Assembly: GCA_030765525.1 (NCBI GenBank)
Contig: JAVCCK010000002.1
Coordinates: 51,574-115,573, forward strand
Length of the DNA stretch: 64,000 bases
Source of the DNA: Candidatus Lernaella stagnicola
GTDB taxonomy: Bacteria; Lernaellota; Lernaellaia; Lernaellales; Lernaellaceae
Direction of reading: 5' to 3'
The first letter of the stretch is position 1; every line of letters starts with the position of its first letter. This document shows, in pieces, positions 61,844-64,000 of this stretch. Under the pieces are notes generated by a model that saw only the letters and a list, made by a program, of their open reading frames with translations, did no database searches and had not been told where the DNA came from. The position numbers were made by a program, and so were the translations under genes.

Positions 61844-63079
61844 ATGAATATTCGGTGGGCGATCTTGCTCGTGGTCCTTGCTTTGTTGGTCGGGTTCCTG
61901 TTCGTTGTGGCCTGTGGCGACGATGATGATGATTCAGGGGATGATGATGACGATAGCGGCGATGATGACGATGATGATTCAGGGGATGATGATGACGATA
62001 GCGGCGATGATGACGATGATGATTCAGGGGATGATGATGACGACACGGATATCAGCTGGAAAGTGGAAACGATCGATAACGACAGCGGCTATCTTGCCTC
62101 GATCGATTGTGACAGCCAGGGCGCTGTTCACGTTGCCTTTTACGACAGCGACTATGAAGGCTTGATGTACGCCAACAACAAAACCAAGACCTGGCAAAAA
62201 GAAAAAGTAGCAGACCTCGACTTAACCAGTATGGACATATTATATAAGCCCGTCATTCAGTTAGACACCGACGGCCATGTTCACATCGTCTACGTTTCGA
62301 AAGTTGATACCGTTCCAACGTTGCTTCGCGCGACCAACGCCTCCGGCTCGTGGGCAACCGAAGCCATCAAAGAGTCCGGTAATATTTTCCAGATCGACTT
62401 CGCTTTAGATAGCAACGACGATTACCACATCACACACGGGTTCTTGGGAACTGGAGTTGAGTATTTTACTAATAAAACCGGTTCCTGGGATGTCACCTTA
62501 ATCTCGGACATTGGGCATGAGCATGCCATCGCCATTGATAAGGACAACGACGTGCATATTTGTTACTCGGAGATGATACGGCTCGTGTACACGAACAATA
62601 AAAGTGGCTCCTGGTCAGATGAGACGATAAGGGAAGGGGATGGGCAAGGTTTTCTAAGGAATACGCAAGGTTTGTCGATCGCGATGGATTCTTACAACAA
62701 GGCGCATGTCAGCTTTTACGATACAGGAGAAGAAATATATGAGGAAGGCCCTTATTACTCGACCAACGCGAGTGGTACATGGGAATCGGTCGATTTAGAT
62801 CCTGAATTTATCAGCAGTACGGCGCTGGCGTCTTCGATAGCAATTGACTCGGACGGTTTTCCGCACATCGTCATGAGAAAAAGCTTTTACGGCATTTACG
62901 CCACAAACAAATACGGCAACTGGGTTGTTGAAAGAATGTACGACATGGAAGGAAACCTTATGGACGGACGATTCGACATGGCGCTTGATTCCGAAGACTA
63001 CATCCACATGGTCTACGGTTATAAAGCTCAAGAAGAGCCCGAAAGAATCTATCATATCGATTACGTGACGAATAAGTAG
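61844..63079 (+). CDS. Asp-linker lipoprotein with beta-propeller-like repeats
   Basis: 411 residues. Lipobox 'FVVAC' with Cys24, then ~45 residues of strict Asp-run/Ser-Gly units, then a repeat domain of the type 'A-I/L-D-S-N/D-x-x-x-H-I/V-x-Y/F' ('IDCDSQGAVHVAFYDSDYEG', 'IQLDTDGHVHIVYVS', 'FALDSNDDYHITHGF', 'IAIDKDNDVHICYSE', 'IAIDSDGFPHIVMR'), as in the 1067-residue lipoprotein at 17.5 kb. It is probably a surface binding protein. The coding DNA after the linker is less GC-rich than elsewhere. Preceded by 'CTTGGAGAAAAGCC', a weak ribosome-binding site. Confidence 0.83.
   Translation: MNIRWAILLVVLALLVGFLFVVACGDDDDDSGDDDDDSGDDDDDDSGDDDDDSGDDDDDDSGDDDDDTDISWKVETIDNDSGYLASIDCDSQGAVHVAFYDSDYEGLMYANNKTKTWQKEKVADLDLTSMDILYKPVIQLDTDGHVHIVYVSKVDTVPTLLRATNASGSWATEAIKESGNIFQIDFALDSNDDYHITHGFLGTGVEYFTNKTGSWDVTLISDIGHEHAIAIDKDNDVHICYSEMIRLVYTNNKSGSWSDETIREGDGQGFLRNTQGLSIAMDSYNKAHVSFYDTGEEIYEEGPYYSTNASGTWESVDLDPEFISSTALASSIAIDSDGFPHIVMRKSFYGIYATNKYGNWVVERMYDMEGNLMDGRFDMALDSEDYIHMVYGYKAQEEPERIYHIDYVTNK
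61931..62040 (+). repeat. 45-bp tandem repeat coding the Asp linker
   Basis: Perfect 45-base unit beginning GATTCAGGGG at 61931, 61976 and 62021 (the third is partial). Each unit adds 15 residues, DSGDDDDDSGDDDDD. The identity of the copies points to recent expansion by slippage or recombination. Confidence 0.85.
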
Positions 63080-63163
63080 ACTTCCCATCGCATGTTTCGC
63101 GAGGGCGGTAATTAATTTGATCTCATTCCATTCAGGCAAGCCGTCCGGACGGCCAGACGGCTA

Positions 63164-63442
63164 CTAAAAATCGTCATCATCGGGGGTCGGGATGCTTTTT
63201 GAGGCTTCTTGTAATAAAGCCCGGTGGCGGTCCTCGATCTGTTTCTCTGCTTCGCGGGTCGGCTGGGCTAGACCTTCCATAAGGCGGTAGCTACCTTCAA
63301 CAAATTTCTCCGTCGTTTCACGACTGGCAAACCCATCACGCAAGGTCGGCACCTTAATTTGTACCGGTTCCTTATCGGGAATCCGGATTAATTCGAATGC
63401 TACCTACGCCACGAGCCGATAGCTGTGATGCAGGCCATTCAT
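63164..63442 (-). pseudogene. Small hypothetical gene with in-frame TAG
   Basis: From ATG 63442 the frame reads 'MNGLHHSYRLVA', TAG (63404-63406), then 'VAFELIRIPDKEPVQIKVPT' and on to 'RLMEGLAQPTREAEKQIEDR', ending 'PTPDDDDF' at 63164. The segment after the TAG is clearly protein-like across positions with no start codon, so the coding region extends upstream of any in-frame Met after the TAG. An inverted-repeat element lies 15 bases beyond the ATG, so the true 5' end may be lost. No family recognised; the C-terminal part is helical and charged. Confidence 0.5.
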
Positions 63443-63456
63443 AACCGGTGTTGCCA

Positions 63457-63592
63457 CCTGTCCCTCGCCAAAACTGATCCGTCAATGAAATCAACAAGTT
63501 GTGGCCACGCCGAAATCATCCCTATTCTGTCGAGATGAACGCGCAAAACCGAGGTTGAAATCACCCACGATCTAGTTTTGGCGAGCCACAGG
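63457..63592. mobile_element. Small inverted-repeat element, copy 3 (short)
   Basis: Begins CCTGTCCCTCGCCAAAACTG and runs parallel to copy 1 for about 80 bases, then ends with AGTTTTGGCGAGCCACAGG, the complement of the left end with two changes. 136 bases in all, no coding content. It abuts the transposase fragment directly. Confidence 0.7.
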
Positions 63593-64000
63593 TCAAAACA
63601 CGCCGAAAAGACCGTGTGGTGAAGATCGAGCGGAAACTGATTGTTGGAACGAAACCTCAACTGGAAGAAGCCCTGTTCAATTCCGAGGATTCCTGGACCA
63701 TCAACACATCCTTCATCGAGCGGCACAATCTGACGATACGGCAGGGCTCTGTTCCTATCTGGGTCGGCGAACGGCGTGCCATGCCCGGGATCGGGATCAT
63801 CTTGACGGCAATATGGCCTTGCTGATGTGCCATTACAATTTCATTCGACCGCATTCGGCCTTGAAATTCGGAAAAGAAACCAGAACACCGGCCATGCAGG
63901 CCGGAATCGTTTCACAGAGGCTGAGCTTCCGGGACGTCTTCACCTGTCGGGAGCTTCTCTTTTTGTGCCTGCTCATCTGGATGCTGATCCAGCGTCAAAA
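63593..64000 (+). pseudogene. Broken DDE-type transposase, runs off window
   Basis: From 63601 the first frame encodes 'RRKDRVVKIERKLIVGTK' and 'TINTSFIERHNLTIRQ', a conserved part of IS transposases. Around 63740-63800 the frame shifts; another frame then gives 'MALLMCHYNFIRPHSALKFG' and 'KETRTPAMQAGI', the expected C-terminal catalytic region of the same family. The N-terminus is cut off by the inverted-repeat element. It is thus a frameshifted, 5'-truncated remnant. The last part continues to the window edge. Confidence 0.75.

Noticed and set aside
61921-62040. Possible CRISPR-like short repeats
   Set aside because: The repeats are contiguous, in frame and without unique spacers; they encode a lipoprotein linker.

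Overview
The window is GC-rich DNA from a Gram-negative, probably anaerobic bacterium of a deltaproteobacterial type. The grounds are many oxygen-sensitive enzymes (nine radical SAM proteins, a glycyl radical enzyme, a tungsten aldehyde oxidoreductase), an 11-heme cytochrome, bacterial enhancer-binding proteins, a eukaryote-type Ser/Thr kinase beside an FHA regulator, and eleven lipoproteins that carry long Asp/Asn/Gly linkers directly after the lipidated Cys. I cannot name the species. I found no rRNA, complete tRNA or CRISPR array.

Layout. (1) 1-15.2 kb: eight radical SAM proteins with N-terminal cobalamin-binding-type domains, one SPASM-type radical SAM protein, a geranylgeranyl-reductase-like flavoprotein and an NAD-dependent epimerase, in several short operons. 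This looks like a biosynthetic locus, possibly for a lipid or isoprenoid, product unknown. (2) 15.2-21.5 kb: two secreted lipoproteins, a GntR/FadR-type regulator with a clear operator, and a TPR protein. (3) 21.7-25.0 kb: an FHA-GAF-AAA+ regulator followed by a Ser/Thr kinase. (4) 26.0-37.9 kb: one co-directional operon (SCP2-like protein, PadR regulator, epimerase, SDR, glycyl radical enzyme, two CoA-transferase subunits, MmgE/PrpD protein broken by a TAG, acyl-CoA dehydrogenase, aldehyde ferredoxin oxidoreductase), which reads as an anaerobic catabolic pathway for an unidentified substrate. (5) 38.0-39.0 kb: an AT-rich FRG-domain gene, probably acquired. (6) 39.1-48.2 kb: six Asp-linker lipoproteins (GH3, GH5-like, kelch-like, cytochrome P460-like and two alpha-helical ones), some sharing a nearly identical 5' cassette. 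(7) 48.4-59.6 kb: a hydrolase, then a redox region: NifX-like protein, LarC with an inserted TsaA domain, DUF169, ferredoxin, CoA-disulfide-reductase-like flavoprotein and thioredoxin on the minus strand, divergent from a PAS-AAA+ sigma54 activator, then an ArsR regulator, an 11-heme cytochrome with an in-frame TGA, and a secreted rhodanese. (8) 59.6-64.0 kb: three copies or remnants of a small inverted-repeat element, one of which truncates a lipoprotein gene, plus two more lipoproteins and a broken transposase.

The most interesting points are the dense cobalamin radical SAM locus, the LarC-TsaA domain insertion, the probable selenocysteine codon in the multiheme cytochrome, three otherwise coherent reading frames each interrupted by a single in-frame TAG, and the evidence that lipoprotein genes here are assembled from a reusable 5' export cassette.
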